Assembly (NCBI GenBank): GCA_900473205.1
Contig: UCLB01000013.1
Location: 1 to 57,795 of the forward strand
Source of the DNA: Hyphomicrobiales bacterium
GTDB lineage: Bacteria; Pseudomonadota; Alphaproteobacteria; Rhizobiales; Rhizobiaceae
Direction: 5' to 3'
DNA length: 57,795 nt
Part shown: in pieces, positions 45,094 through 52,356 of the stretch
Position numbering within the stretch: position 1 is the first letter of the stretch
How the letters are laid out: each line of letters begins with the position of its first letter
Translations under genes and position numbers: made by a program
The notes under the pieces: generated by a model
Told to the model about the DNA's origin: nothing
The model's database searches: none
The model's input: only the letters and a program-made list of their open reading frames with translations

Positions 45094-47076
45094 TCACACC
45101 GCCCAGCACGAACAACCCAGCGCCCCGAAGAAGCCTTTGAGATCGGCAATCGGCAGTTTCGACGTCCATGCACCTGCATGGTCATGACCATGAACACCGC
45201 AATCACTGGCGCAACCGCAGGAGGTTATGGCAGTCCGGCGCAGCGACCTCTGACCTGCACCTTCCGGTTCGCCCCAGGCGGCATAACCGCCGAACTTGCG
45301 AACGGGAGACCAGTCTGGCATGGCTGGCGGCACGTCGTTTTCATCCAGCGCCTTGAAGTCACCCGAACCATAGACGATCTTGCCGCCGACCATGGTGAGG
45401 TCTGAGGTCAGGAACGAGATTTCGTCTTCAGCGCAGGAGAAGAAGTCCTTGTCCGGCACGACGAGATCGGCGAACTGGCCCTTTTCGATGCGGCCCTTCT
45501 TGCCTTCCTCATTGGAAAACCATGTGACCTTTTCCGTCCACATGCGCAGCGCCGTTTCACGGTCCAGGCAGTTTGCGCGCGGATAAAGCTGCATGCCGCC
45601 AACGGTCTTGCCGGTCACCATCCACGACAGCGACACCCATGGATTATAGGAGGCGACACGGGTGGCATCGGTACCGGCTGAGACATGGACCCCCTTGTCC
45701 AGCATTTTGCGGATCGGAGGCGTTGCTTCGGCAACACCGTGGCCATAGCGCTCGGCGAAATATTCGCCCTGATAGGCCATGCGATGCTGGGTGGCGATGC
45801 CGCCGCCAAGCGCTGCGATCCGGTCGATGGAGCGATCCGAAATCGTCTCCGCATGGTCGAAGAACCAGTTCAGGCCTTCAAGCGGTATGTCCTTGTTGAC
45901 CTTTTCGAAGACATCCAGCGCACGCGTGATGGTTTCGTCATAGGTGGCATGCAGACGCCATGGCCAGCGGTTCTCGGCCAGAACCCGCACCACCTCTTCC
46001 AACTCGCCTTCCATTTCCGGGGCCATTTCAGGCCTCGGCTGGCGGAAATCCTCGAAATCGGCTGCGGAAAAGACCAGCATTTCGCCTGCGCCATTGTGGC
46101 GGAAGTAATCATTGCCCTGCTTGTATTTGACCGAGGATGTCCATTTGAGAAAATCCTCTTTCTCTTCCTTCGGCTTTTGGGTGAAAAGATTATAGGCCAG
46201 ACGAACCGTCATCTGGTTTTCGTCGGAAAGTTTCTGGATGACTTCGTAATCATCCGGGTAATTCTGGAAACCACCGCCGGCATCGATGACGCCGGTAATG
46301 CCCAGCCGGTTCAGTTCCCGCATGAAATGGCGTGTGGAATTGACCTGATAGTCCAGCGGCAGCTTCGGGCCCTTGGCCAGCGTGGAGTAGAGAATGCCCG
46401 CATTCGGCTTGGCCAGCAGCAGCCCTGTCGGATTGCCGTTGAGATCACGGGTAATCTCGCCGCCTGGAGGGTTGGGCGTATCGCGCGTATAGCCAACGGC
46501 GCGAAGAGCGGCGCCATTGAGAAGCGCCCGGTCGTAAAGGTGCAGCAGGAACACCGGGGTATCCGGCGCAATCGCGTTGATTTCCTCGATTGTCGGCAGG
46601 CGCTTTTCCGCAAACTGGTGTTCGGTAAAACCACCAACGACGCGCACCCATTGCGGGGCAGGGGTGTTTGCCACCTGCCGCTTCAGCATATCCATGGCAT
46701 CGGCCAGCGAGCGAACACCATCCCAGCGCAGTTCCATGTTGAAGTTCAACCCGCCGCGTACGACGTGGGTGTGGTTGTCGATCAGGCCGGGCAAGACGCG
46801 TTTGCCCTTGAGGTCGATGATCCTAGTATCCGGTCCGGCAAGCGCCATGACATCGCCATCGCTGCCGACGTCTGCAAACAGGCCGTCTTTGATGGCAATG
46901 GCCGTCGCATTGGGGTTGGCACGATCCAGCGTCGTGACGCGGCCATTGTGAAGGATGATATCGGGATGCATGGCGTCTGCTCCGGTCTTGTTTGGATCTG
47001 CGGCCTTGGCCTGCGAGAAGAGATTGGACAAGGCGAGGCTGGAGGCGGCACCGAGGAACGTGCGGCGCGTCGTCAT
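45094..47076 (-). CDS. YtcJ-type amidohydrolase with Tat signal and Cys/His tail
   Basis: Metal-dependent hydrolase of 660 residues. Residues 1-26 form a Tat signal (TTRRTFLGAASSLAL). The amidohydrolase-3 fold shows LPGLIDNHTHVVRGG (HxH ligands), LGITGVIDAGGGFQ, WFFDHAETI and HVSAGTDATRVAS with the final Asp ligand. A C-terminal tail (614-660) carries Cys620, Cys622, Cys626, His629, His631, His633, Cys655 and Cys657, not part of the usual YtcJ core. Its ATG overlaps the XapX stop (TGATG). The three-gene unit starts at the isochorismatase-like gene. Substrate unknown. Confidence 0.9.
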   Translation of the reverse strand: MTTRRTFLGAASSLALSNLFSQAKAADPNKTGADAMHPDIILHNGRVTTLDRANPNATAIAIKDGLFADVGSDGDVMALAGPDTRIIDLKGKRVLPGLIDNHTHVVRGGLNFNMELRWDGVRSLADAMDMLKRQVANTPAPQWVRVVGGFTEHQFAEKRLPTIEEINAIAPDTPVFLLHLYDRALLNGAALRAVGYTRDTPNPPGGEITRDLNGNPTGLLLAKPNAGILYSTLAKGPKLPLDYQVNSTRHFMRELNRLGITGVIDAGGGFQNYPDDYEVIQKLSDENQMTVRLAYNLFTQKPKEEKEDFLKWTSSVKYKQGNDYFRHNGAGEMLVFSAADFEDFRQPRPEMAPEMEGELEEVVRVLAENRWPWRLHATYDETITRALDVFEKVNKDIPLEGLNWFFDHAETISDRSIDRIAALGGGIATQHRMAYQGEYFAERYGHGVAEATPPIRKMLDKGVHVSAGTDATRVASYNPWVSLSWMVTGKTVGGMQLYPRANCLDRETALRMWTEKVTWFSNEEGKKGRIEKGQFADLVVPDKDFFSCAEDEISFLTSDLTMVGGKIVYGSGDFKALDENDVPPAMPDWSPVRKFGGYAAWGEPEGAGQRSLRRTAITSCGCASDCGVHGHDHAGAWTSKLPIADLKGFFGALGCSCWAV

Positions 47077-47366
47077 CAGCCTTTACCTTCGGGCGTGTCT
47101 TGTCTGGAGGCGGCAAGATCGACAGTGGTCTGCCCGCCCTTGGGCATATGACCGAACATATGCGGCTTGACGTGGTTGAGCCACGAGACTGCTGCTGGCT
47201 CTTTGTTCCAGATCGTTTTGGCCAGTGGCACGATCTGTTCGCCAACCAGAATACCAAGAAGACCGACAAGAGCGATGACAGGCGGAGCGGGAGAGCGGAC
47301 ATTGAGAAGCCCATAAATAACCCCCACGAGAAGGCCGACGGCAAGCGAGAGCAGGTAAATTTTCAT
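47076..47366 (-). CDS. XapX-domain (DUF1427) small membrane protein
   Basis: Protein of 96 residues with a two-helix XapX domain at the N-terminus (IYLLSLAVGLLVGVIYGLL then VIALVGLLGILVGEQIVPL) and a polar tail containing HVKPHMFGHMPKGG. The start at 47366 is chosen because AAAAGGAACG lies ahead and the family begins MKxYLLSLAVG. Function of XapX proteins is unknown. It links the isochorismatase-like and amidohydrolase genes in one minus-strand unit. Confidence 0.88.
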   Translation of the reverse strand: MKIYLLSLAVGLLVGVIYGLLNVRSPAPPVIALVGLLGILVGEQIVPLAKTIWNKEPAAVSWLNHVKPHMFGHMPKGGQTTVDLAASRQDTPEGKG

Positions 47367-47381
47367 CGATGCGTTCCTTTT

Positions 47382-47418
47382 CCAAAATGACGGCCCCGCC
47401 CGACAATTCCGGCGGGGC
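47382..47418 (-). terminator. Terminator-like hairpin after the isochorismatase-family gene
   Basis: On the minus strand GCCCCGCC/GGCGGGGC (8 bp, 10-base loop) is followed by GTCATTTTGG. It sits 10 bases after the hydrolase stop and 16 bases before the XapX start, so it probably reduces but does not abolish read-through into XapX. Confidence 0.6.
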
Positions 47419-47427
47419 AGCTTCAGA

Positions 47428-48120
47428 TCAGATGGCGGCCGGGTTCGGGCCGATGCGCTTGCCGTGGCTGACGCGCTCGGCACCGCCGTGGACGTGGGTC
47501 ACGGCGTAATCGATGCCCATGCCGTAAGCGCCGGAATGCTCTTTCACGAGAGTGGTAACGGCATCGTAGGTTTCCTTGCGCGCCCAATCACGCTGCCATT
47601 CCAGGAGAACCTGCTGCCAGGTGACGGGAACCACACCAGCCTGAACCATGCGGTCCATGGCATATTTGTGGGCATCCACAGAGGTGCCGCCGGAAGCGTC
47701 CGCAACCATGTAGATTTCATAATCCGTGTCATTCATGCAGGAGAGCGCGAAGGTCGTGTTGCAGACTTCGGTCCACAGACCGGCGACGACGATCTTCTTG
47801 CGACCTTCTGCGGCATTCTTGGCCAGCGCATCGCGAACGTTCTGGTCATCCCATGAATTCATCGAGGTGCGCTCGAGAATGTCATTGTCTGGTACGACGG
47901 CCAGCAATTCCGGAAACGTATTACCTGAGAAGCTGTCTGTCTCGACGGTGGTGATTGTGGTCGGAATGTTAAAAATCTTGGCGGCCTTGGCAAGACCGAC
48001 GACATTGTTCTTCAATACCTGGCGGTCGATGGACTGCACGCCGAAGGCCATTTGTGGCTGCTGGTCGATGAAGATGATCTGGCTGTTCTGGGGCGTGAGA
48101 ACCTGAAGCTTGTTGGACAT
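47428..48120 (-). CDS. Isochorismatase-family (YcaC-like) hydrolase
   Basis: Cysteine hydrolase of 230 residues. Catalytic positions are visible: Asp19 in IIFIDQQPQM and Cys120 in GLWTEVCNTTFALSC, with a following cis-peptide-type VADASGGTS stretch. It resembles YcaC-type hydrolases of unknown substrate. AAAGGAAAGACG precedes ATG 48120. It is divergent from the LysR gene at 48336 and its promoter carries ATTGCAAT elements, so it is the likely primary LysR target. Confidence 0.93.
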   Translation of the reverse strand: MSNKLQVLTPQNSQIIFIDQQPQMAFGVQSIDRQVLKNNVVGLAKAAKIFNIPTTITTVETDSFSGNTFPELLAVVPDNDILERTSMNSWDDQNVRDALAKNAAEGRKKIVVAGLWTEVCNTTFALSCMNDTDYEIYMVADASGGTSVDAHKYAMDRMVQAGVVPVTWQQVLLEWQRDWARKETYDAVTTLVKEHSGAYGMGIDYAVTHVHGGAERVSHGKRIGPNPAAI

Positions 48121-48290
48121 TGTCGTCTTTCCTTTGATGTGTTGACTAAGGGAATGGAGGAGGGGAGGCATTAAGTCTTGAAGGTTATGCCGACCGATTG
48201 TCTGAAAGTGACATCGTGCTGCTGGCCTTCCTTTTCTGAATTCGTTGTCTGGTGTGATTTGAAATCTAAGCCAGTTGATCACGCCGAAGA

Positions 48291-48321
48291 ATTGCAATAA
48301 TAATTGTCAATGAATTGCACT
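48291..48321 (-). promoter_or_regulatory. ATTGCAAT operators between the isochorismatase-like and LysR genes
   Basis: ATTGCAAT (48291-48298), ATTGTCAA (48303-48310) and ATTGCACT (48314-48321); the outer two are 23 bp apart as in the DoxX promoter. The block ATTG-N13-CAAT (48291 onward) is also LysR-box-like. It lies 15 bp ahead of the LysR start, so the regulator probably controls its own expression as well. Nothing else is recognisable in 48121-48335. Confidence 0.7.
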
Positions 48322-48335
48322 GGGTGAAATAATCA

Positions 48336-49238
48336 ATGAACGACTACAAGGCGCTGCGAACCTTTCTGATGGCTGCGGAAAAGCGCAACTTCGCGCAAGT
48401 CGCGCGGGAACTGGATATGACGCCTGCGGCTGTGACGCGTGCGATTGCTGCGTTGGAGGACGATCTCGGCGTCCAGCTCTTCGTCCGCACGACGCGGCAG
48501 GTGTCGCTGACAACAGACGGAGCAATATATGCAGCTCAGATACAGCCCGCCTTTGAGGCGTTGGAAAATGCCCGAAAAGACGTGATGAACACCCACAAGG
48601 CTGATCATGGCCGCCTGCGTATCAGTGCGCCCACATGGTTCGGCCAGCAGGTTTTGCCGCCTATTCTGTCCGGGTTCCGCGAACGTTACCCAAAGATCAG
48701 CTTCGAAGTTTCCCTCGGTGATGGTCTGGTCAACATCATCGATGACGATTTCGATCTGGCGATCCGCATCTCGGCAGCACCATCGGACAAGTTCACGATC
48801 TGGCGTAAAATCAGCGTGGTAAAGCGTATTCTGGTTGCGGCTCCTGGCAGCCGATTTGCGGATATGCAGCATCCGAGCGAACTGACGCCGGACGATTGCC
48901 TTGCCTATAGCGGCGAAAGCAGGCGGGAGAACTGGGTGCTCTCCGATGGCAGCGGAAGCGCAAGTATCTCAGCGGGCAGAGCGTTCAGCTCCAATAGCGG
49001 TGAGGTTCTTGCAAGCATGGCGGCAGAGGGTGCCGGTGTAGCATTACTCCCGAAGTTTCATGTCGAGGAGCAACTTCAATCGGGAAAACTCGTTCATGTT
49101 TTGCCCGGATGGACACCACCGGACCTGTGGCTGACACTCTACTACCCGCCTTATCAGGCACTGCCGCCAAGAATTGCCTCGTTCTCGAAGTTTTTCGAGC
49201 AACAAGTTCCGTCGCTTATGGCGCGTCATGCTGACTGA
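48336..49238 (+). CDS. LysR-family transcriptional regulator
   Basis: Regulator of 300 residues, winged HTH in residues 1-62 (NFAQVARELDMTPAAVTRAIAALE, recognition helix near 29-42) and effector domain from about 90 (LRISAPTWFGQQVLPPILSGF). It belongs to the DsdC/YafC-like cytoplasmic subgroup by overall pattern. It is divergent from the isochorismatase-XapX-amidohydrolase unit, and the shared ATTGCAAT elements suggest it also controls the DoxX and haloperoxidase promoters. The 263-bp gap after it (49239-49501) shows no gene or clear signal. Confidence 0.93.
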   Translation: MNDYKALRTFLMAAEKRNFAQVARELDMTPAAVTRAIAALEDDLGVQLFVRTTRQVSLTTDGAIYAAQIQPAFEALENARKDVMNTHKADHGRLRISAPTWFGQQVLPPILSGFRERYPKISFEVSLGDGLVNIIDDDFDLAIRISAAPSDKFTIWRKISVVKRILVAAPGSRFADMQHPSELTPDDCLAYSGESRRENWVLSDGSGSASISAGRAFSSNSGEVLASMAAEGAGVALLPKFHVEEQLQSGKLVHVLPGWTPPDLWLTLYYPPYQALPPRIASFSKFFEQQVPSLMARHAD

Positions 49239-49501
49239 GGTCATGCGACAACAATGAACCTGGGGGGCTTCAGATTCTCTTTGCCACAGACCGCCTCAGA
49301 ACATTTGGTAAGCGAGAGCTTTTCCCGAAGCTGAGAAAATCCTGTTGTAGAATATCTATGGCTGGTTACAGCGTCCTTGAGAGAGGCATCTACGGACTAA
49401 CAAATGTCGCGACGCGCTCGTTCGATGGCCTCACCTGCCACCGCAGAACGGATTGTAACCCCGCGATTATTCAAGCTTGCCTTACATGCCGTCCAGCATG
49501 T

Positions 49502-49828
49502 CTAGTCATCCGTAAGTCCGGCAAACCAGTCCGAATAGGGCGTATTGCGAGCGAGGTGGCGATTATAGTCAGGCGCGCCGTCTTCCCACCAGACCGGCCC
49601 TCGCTCACCCAAAGCGATCTTTGCAGCGTCAACCCTGCTTCGAGCAGATACAGTCTCGTCGGCATCGCCTTTGCTGGCGCGAACGGCGCGCCTAGCCGCC
49701 ATAAGTTCACGTACAAGCTGCTCTTCATCCGGCTTTGAAAGGTTAGGGTTGGTCTTACGCCAGAGACGTCCCTTAACGACGAAGTACCTTCCATCAGGCG
49801 TTTCGGAATAGGGCAGCGCCTTACCCAT
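49502..49828 (-). CDS. Hypothetical protein
   Basis: Small soluble protein of 108 residues that I cannot assign to a family with confidence; similar short proteins starting MGKxLPYSETPDGRYFVVKGRLWR are familiar from Rhizobiales. It is rich in charged residues and Trp, with RLWRKTNPNL, a helical Arg/Glu-rich middle and a PVWWEDGAPDYNRH motif near 78-91. It follows the DUF4174 gene by only 6 bases on the same strand, so the two likely form an operon. No signal peptide. A possible stem ACATGC/GCATGT lies at its 3' end. Confidence 0.65.
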   Translation of the reverse strand: MGKALPYSETPDGRYFVVKGRLWRKTNPNLSKPDEEQLVRELMAARRAVRASKGDADETVSARSRVDAAKIALGERGPVWWEDGAPDYNRHLARNTPYSDWFAGLTDD

Positions 49829-49834
49829 AAGACG

Positions 49835-50251
49835 TCAATTCCGTTCAGCGCGTCGCATCGGCATCCGGTCGATGAGATCGAACATTTCGACGTCCGTGAC
49901 GACGTGCTCGCTTCGAAGCTTCACACCGCCATCCTTGCCCACTAGGACAATGTGGAAACCATTTCCGCTGACATCCGCAGCCTTCTTCAGGCTTCCAGCA
50001 TCCATCACAGCAGCCTCTCCATAAACAGCGTGAGCCTGCTGCCCTGACACCTGGATGACGACCATGTCCCGGTCTGCCAATTCTCCTTTCTGTCGTTCCA
50101 GCAGCGATATCTGCCGTGCGACCTTTTGATCACCAGCGTCACCAAAGACGAGCACGACACGGTTTTTCCAATTGAAATCCGACAAGCCATCCATAGCAAA
50201 TCCCTGTGATGCCGTGATTGAAAGAATAGATGCGACAAGCAAACGTCTCAT
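49835..50251 (-). CDS. DUF4174-domain exported protein
   Basis: Protein of 138 residues with a signal peptide (about 1-20, LLVASILSITASQGFAM). The mature part starts with the DUF4174 pattern DFNWKNRVVLVFGDAGDQK, a thioredoxin-like beta-strand start, and has QVSGQQAHAVYG and VLVGKDGGVKLRSEHVVTDVEMFDLIDRMPMRR at the end (the family's C-terminal signature). AGGAGATCGCGCT precedes ATG 50251; an upstream in-frame ATG at 50296 is less likely. Function unknown; DUF4174 proteins are small periplasmic proteins of proteobacteria. Confidence 0.78.
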   Translation of the reverse strand: MRRLLVASILSITASQGFAMDGLSDFNWKNRVVLVFGDAGDQKVARQISLLERQKGELADRDMVVIQVSGQQAHAVYGEAAVMDAGSLKKAADVSGNGFHIVLVGKDGGVKLRSEHVVTDVEMFDLIDRMPMRRAERN

Positions 50252-50389
50252 AGCGCGATCTCCTATAGTGGGGAGATAACGCAGGGGCTGGCGCATCGTT
50301 CAGCTGATCAAGTGCTGTGGGGGATATTTTCGCTGGAGATGAAAATCTTTTGAAGGGAGGCGGCAGCACGCGAGCTGGCCAGGTCCCAG

Positions 50390-50395
50390 TATAAT
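50390..50395 (+). promoter_or_regulatory. Perfect TATAAT -10 box for a possible small RNA
   Basis: TATAAT at 50390-50395 on the plus strand, inside the 246-bp gap between two minus-strand genes. No good -35 box is seen at 17 bp. About 75 bp downstream is an orphan plus-strand terminator, so an RNA starting near 50402 is plausible. Confidence 0.4.
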
Positions 50396-50401
50396 TTGAA
50401 C

Positions 50402-50494
50402 AATTGTGCTCCGCCAAGTTGTGTTAATCGCTTCGCTTCTTCAAGGCGAGGACTAAAGGTGAATGAGACGTGGAATTTCCACGCCCCTTTTTTG
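50402..50494 (+). ncRNA. Candidate small RNA of about 92 nt
   Basis: Inferred from a TATAAT box, an internal stem-loop (TCGCTT-CTTC-AAGGCGA with a bulged G, near 50428-50447) and a Rho-independent terminator at 50469-50493, with no plus-strand gene nearby. It has no convincing ORF. The linker between hairpins contains GGACTAAAGGTGAATGA. If real it would lie antisense-free between the RraA-family and DUF4174 genes. I do not recognise the family. Confidence 0.35.
50469..50493 (+). terminator. Orphan plus-strand Rho-independent terminator
   Basis: Stem CGTGG/CCACG (extendable to CGTGGAA/TTCCACG) followed by CCCC and six T (50488-50493). On the plus strand it is a good terminator, but both flanking genes are on the minus strand. 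In the minus direction it lacks a U-run. This orientation mismatch is what suggests the small RNA. Confidence 0.7.
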
Positions 50495-50497
50495 TTT

Positions 50498-51172
50498 TCA
50501 ATCTTCCACAACGCATCCCAGACGCTGAAGCGACGCATCCACCCAGGCGCGCTCGTTCTTTCCGAGCTTGATGTTTTCCATTTGCTTGGTCTCTGCCGCG
50601 TGCTTTTTGGATGCCGCTTCGAAGACGGTTTCCACGGAGGCGAGGGGAACGGAGAGAAGGCCGTCGGCGTCACCGCAGATGAGGTCGCCCGGCTCGATGA
50701 CCATGCCGTTGATGGCGATGGGGACGTTCACTTCGCCGGGGCCATCCTTGTAAGGGCCGCGGTGGGTGACGCCTGCGGCAAAGACCGGGAAGGAACCTGC
50801 CAGCAGTTCTTCGCTGTCGCGGATGGCGCCGAATATGACGATGCCGCCGAGGCCGCGTTGGGCGGCGTGTGCAACCATCAATTCGCCGATGATCGCATTG
50901 CTGAGATCACCACCGGCATCGACGACGACGATATCGCCGGGTTCGGCAATGTCGAGCGCTTTGTGAACCATCAGATTGTCGCCCGGGCGGGCTTTGACGG
51001 TGACTGCGGCACCAACCATGCGCGGGCCGGTGTAGAATGGACGCAGCGGCGCGCCGCCAGCCGTCATACGTGACATCACGTCACTGACATTGGCAACCGG
51101 CAGGGTCCTGAATTTTTCGACCCAGTCTGCGCTGACATTCTGCTTACGCTTGCATACTCTGAAACCTAACAT
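50498..51172 (-). CDS. RraA-family aldolase / oxaloacetate decarboxylase-like
   Basis: Protein of 224 residues of the RraA-like/HMG-CHA aldolase family. Key features: VANVSDVMSRMTAG near 28-40, VVDAGGDLSNAIIGELM near 83-98 (metal-site region), GGIVIFGAIRDSEEL with Arg-Asp (about 111-123), and ICGDADGLLSVPL near 165-177. Such enzymes cleave 4-hydroxy-4-methyl-2-oxoglutarate or decarboxylate oxaloacetate. It follows the D-hydroxyacid dehydrogenase gene by 29 bases, so a dehydrogenase-aldolase sequence on a hydroxyacid is likely. GGAGGAATTGAG precedes ATG 51172. Confidence 0.88.
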   Translation of the reverse strand: MLGFRVCKRKQNVSADWVEKFRTLPVANVSDVMSRMTAGGAPLRPFYTGPRMVGAAVTVKARPGDNLMVHKALDIAEPGDIVVVDAGGDLSNAIIGELMVAHAAQRGLGGIVIFGAIRDSEELLAGSFPVFAAGVTHRGPYKDGPGEVNVPIAINGMVIEPGDLICGDADGLLSVPLASVETVFEAASKKHAAETKQMENIKLGKNERAWVDASLQRLGCVVED

Positions 51173-51201
51173 CTCAATTCCTCCGTTTCGTGTTGGGTGG
51201 G

Positions 51202-52224
51202 TTAGTTCTGTTCGAGGTTCTGGTTGGCCAATGCGCGCCGGTCGAACGGCACGCCGGTCAGGACGTCGACAATGTGCTGTGCGCTCTGCACGGCCATGTT
51301 GCGCAGCGCCGAAAGGCTCGCGCCGCCCACATGCGGGGTGGCGATGAGGTTGGGCAGCGCCCAGAACGGATGGTCCTGTGCGGGTGGCTCCTGTTCGAAG
51401 CTGTCGAGTGCGGCGCCAGTGATACTTCCATCTTTCAAGGCGTCCAACAGAGCAGCTTCATCAATCACCGCGCCGCGTGAGGTGTTGACGATGAAGGCGG
51501 TCGGTTTCATCAGCTTCAGACGCTCGGCATTGATGAGATGATGGGTCTGCGGAGACAGGGGGCAATGCAGGCTGACGATATCGCTCTCTGCCAGAATTTC
51601 GGAAAGGTCGCGGCTCACGCGCGTGCCGTCCGCGTCATCTGCAAATGGATCGTAGGCGATGGTTTCCATGCCTAGCCCTTGGGCAAGCTTGGCGGTTCTG
51701 CGGCCGATTTCACCGAAGCCGATAATGCCGAATTTTGCACCCGCGAGATCACGCCCGACATATTTGGTCTTTGGCCATGCGCCGCCTTTGACCGTATAGC
51801 TCAAGGTGCCGATGTCTTTCATCAGCGTCACGGACAGGGTGATCGCCAGTTCCGCAACCGATTGGGCATTGGCGGCAAGGGCGCGCAGCACGGGAATGTT
51901 GTGAGATGTCGCGGCGTCGAGATCGATATTGTCCACGCCGCTTCCGTGTTTTGCGATCACGCGAAGGCGCGGCGACGATCCGATGACCAGATCGTTTATC
52001 TGCCCTTGACGCACGAGGATGGCATCGACCGCATTGGTTTTGGCGATCTGGGCAAGGTTTTCAGAACCGCTATAGCCATCTGCATAAATGGTCTCGATTC
52101 CATTTTTTTTGAGAAGTTCAGTCGCTTCGGGCGCCAGTTGCGCCCCTGTGACGAGAACCTTGTGACTTGTAGCCGTGGCCGCTGATGGGTTTGCGGCAGC
52201 CGCCACTGTATTGATTTTGCTCAC
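51202..52224 (-). CDS. D-isomer-specific 2-hydroxyacid dehydrogenase
   Basis: NAD(P)-dependent dehydrogenase of 340 residues. Rossmann motif GFGEIG at 169-174, catalytic Arg250 in NTSRGAVID, Glu279 in DSFEQEPP and His298 in ATPHVGGAS are intact. It resembles phosphoglycerate-dehydrogenase-like enzymes and would oxidise a D-2-hydroxyacid to a 2-oxoacid. The start is GTG 52224 after GGGAGGTTTTA. It shares the divergent promoter with the IclR gene. Confidence 0.93.
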   Translation of the reverse strand: MSKINTVAAAANPSAATATSHKVLVTGAQLAPEATELLKKNGIETIYADGYSGSENLAQIAKTNAVDAILVRQGQINDLVIGSSPRLRVIAKHGSGVDNIDLDAATSHNIPVLRALAANAQSVAELAITLSVTLMKDIGTLSYTVKGGAWPKTKYVGRDLAGAKFGIIGFGEIGRRTAKLAQGLGMETIAYDPFADDADGTRVSRDLSEILAESDIVSLHCPLSPQTHHLINAERLKLMKPTAFIVNTSRGAVIDEAALLDALKDGSITGAALDSFEQEPPAQDHPFWALPNLIATPHVGGASLSALRNMAVQSAQHIVDVLTGVPFDRRALANQNLEQN

Positions 52225-52293
52225 TAAAACCTCCCGAATTTCGGTGCGTCGCTGCGCAGGGGAGCGACGGTTGACGAATCCTCATTATCGGGT

Positions 52294-52330
52294 ATTGTAC
52301 TAAATGAAAAGGTGTTGTACTTGGTACAAC
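52294..52330. promoter_or_regulatory. IclR operator in the divergent dehydrogenase/IclR promoter
   Basis: GTTGTAC-TTG-GTACAAC (52314-52330) is a perfect 7+3+7 palindrome. A second partial copy, ATTGTACTAAAT (52294-52305), lies 20 bp upstream, two helical turns away. TTGACG at 52271-52276 with TATTGT 16 bp further may be the IclR -35/-10 pair, placing the operator across the -10 region and just beyond it; binding would repress or auto-regulate. Confidence 0.8.
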
Positions 52331-52356
52331 GCTTTTTTACGGGAGGTTTTAAACCA

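Noticed and set aside
44921..45169. Small minus-strand open frame between amidohydrolase and DoxX
   Set aside because: Overlaps the amidohydrolase tail and the ATTGCAAT promoter; no recognisable domain, no ribosome site.
45685..47151. Long plus-strand open frame (488 codons) opposite the amidohydrolase
   Set aside because: It mirrors the amidohydrolase gene, which has clear metal-site motifs; the antisense product shows no family features. High GC makes long antisense frames common here.
49484..49501. Terminator ACATGC/GCATGT after the hypothetical gene at 49502
   Set aside because: Six-base stem without a T-run in either direction; too weak to call.
50139..50417. Minus-strand open frame (92 codons) overlapping the DUF4174 start
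   Set aside because: Runs over the signal-peptide gene and the candidate small-RNA promoter; no ribosome site or domain.
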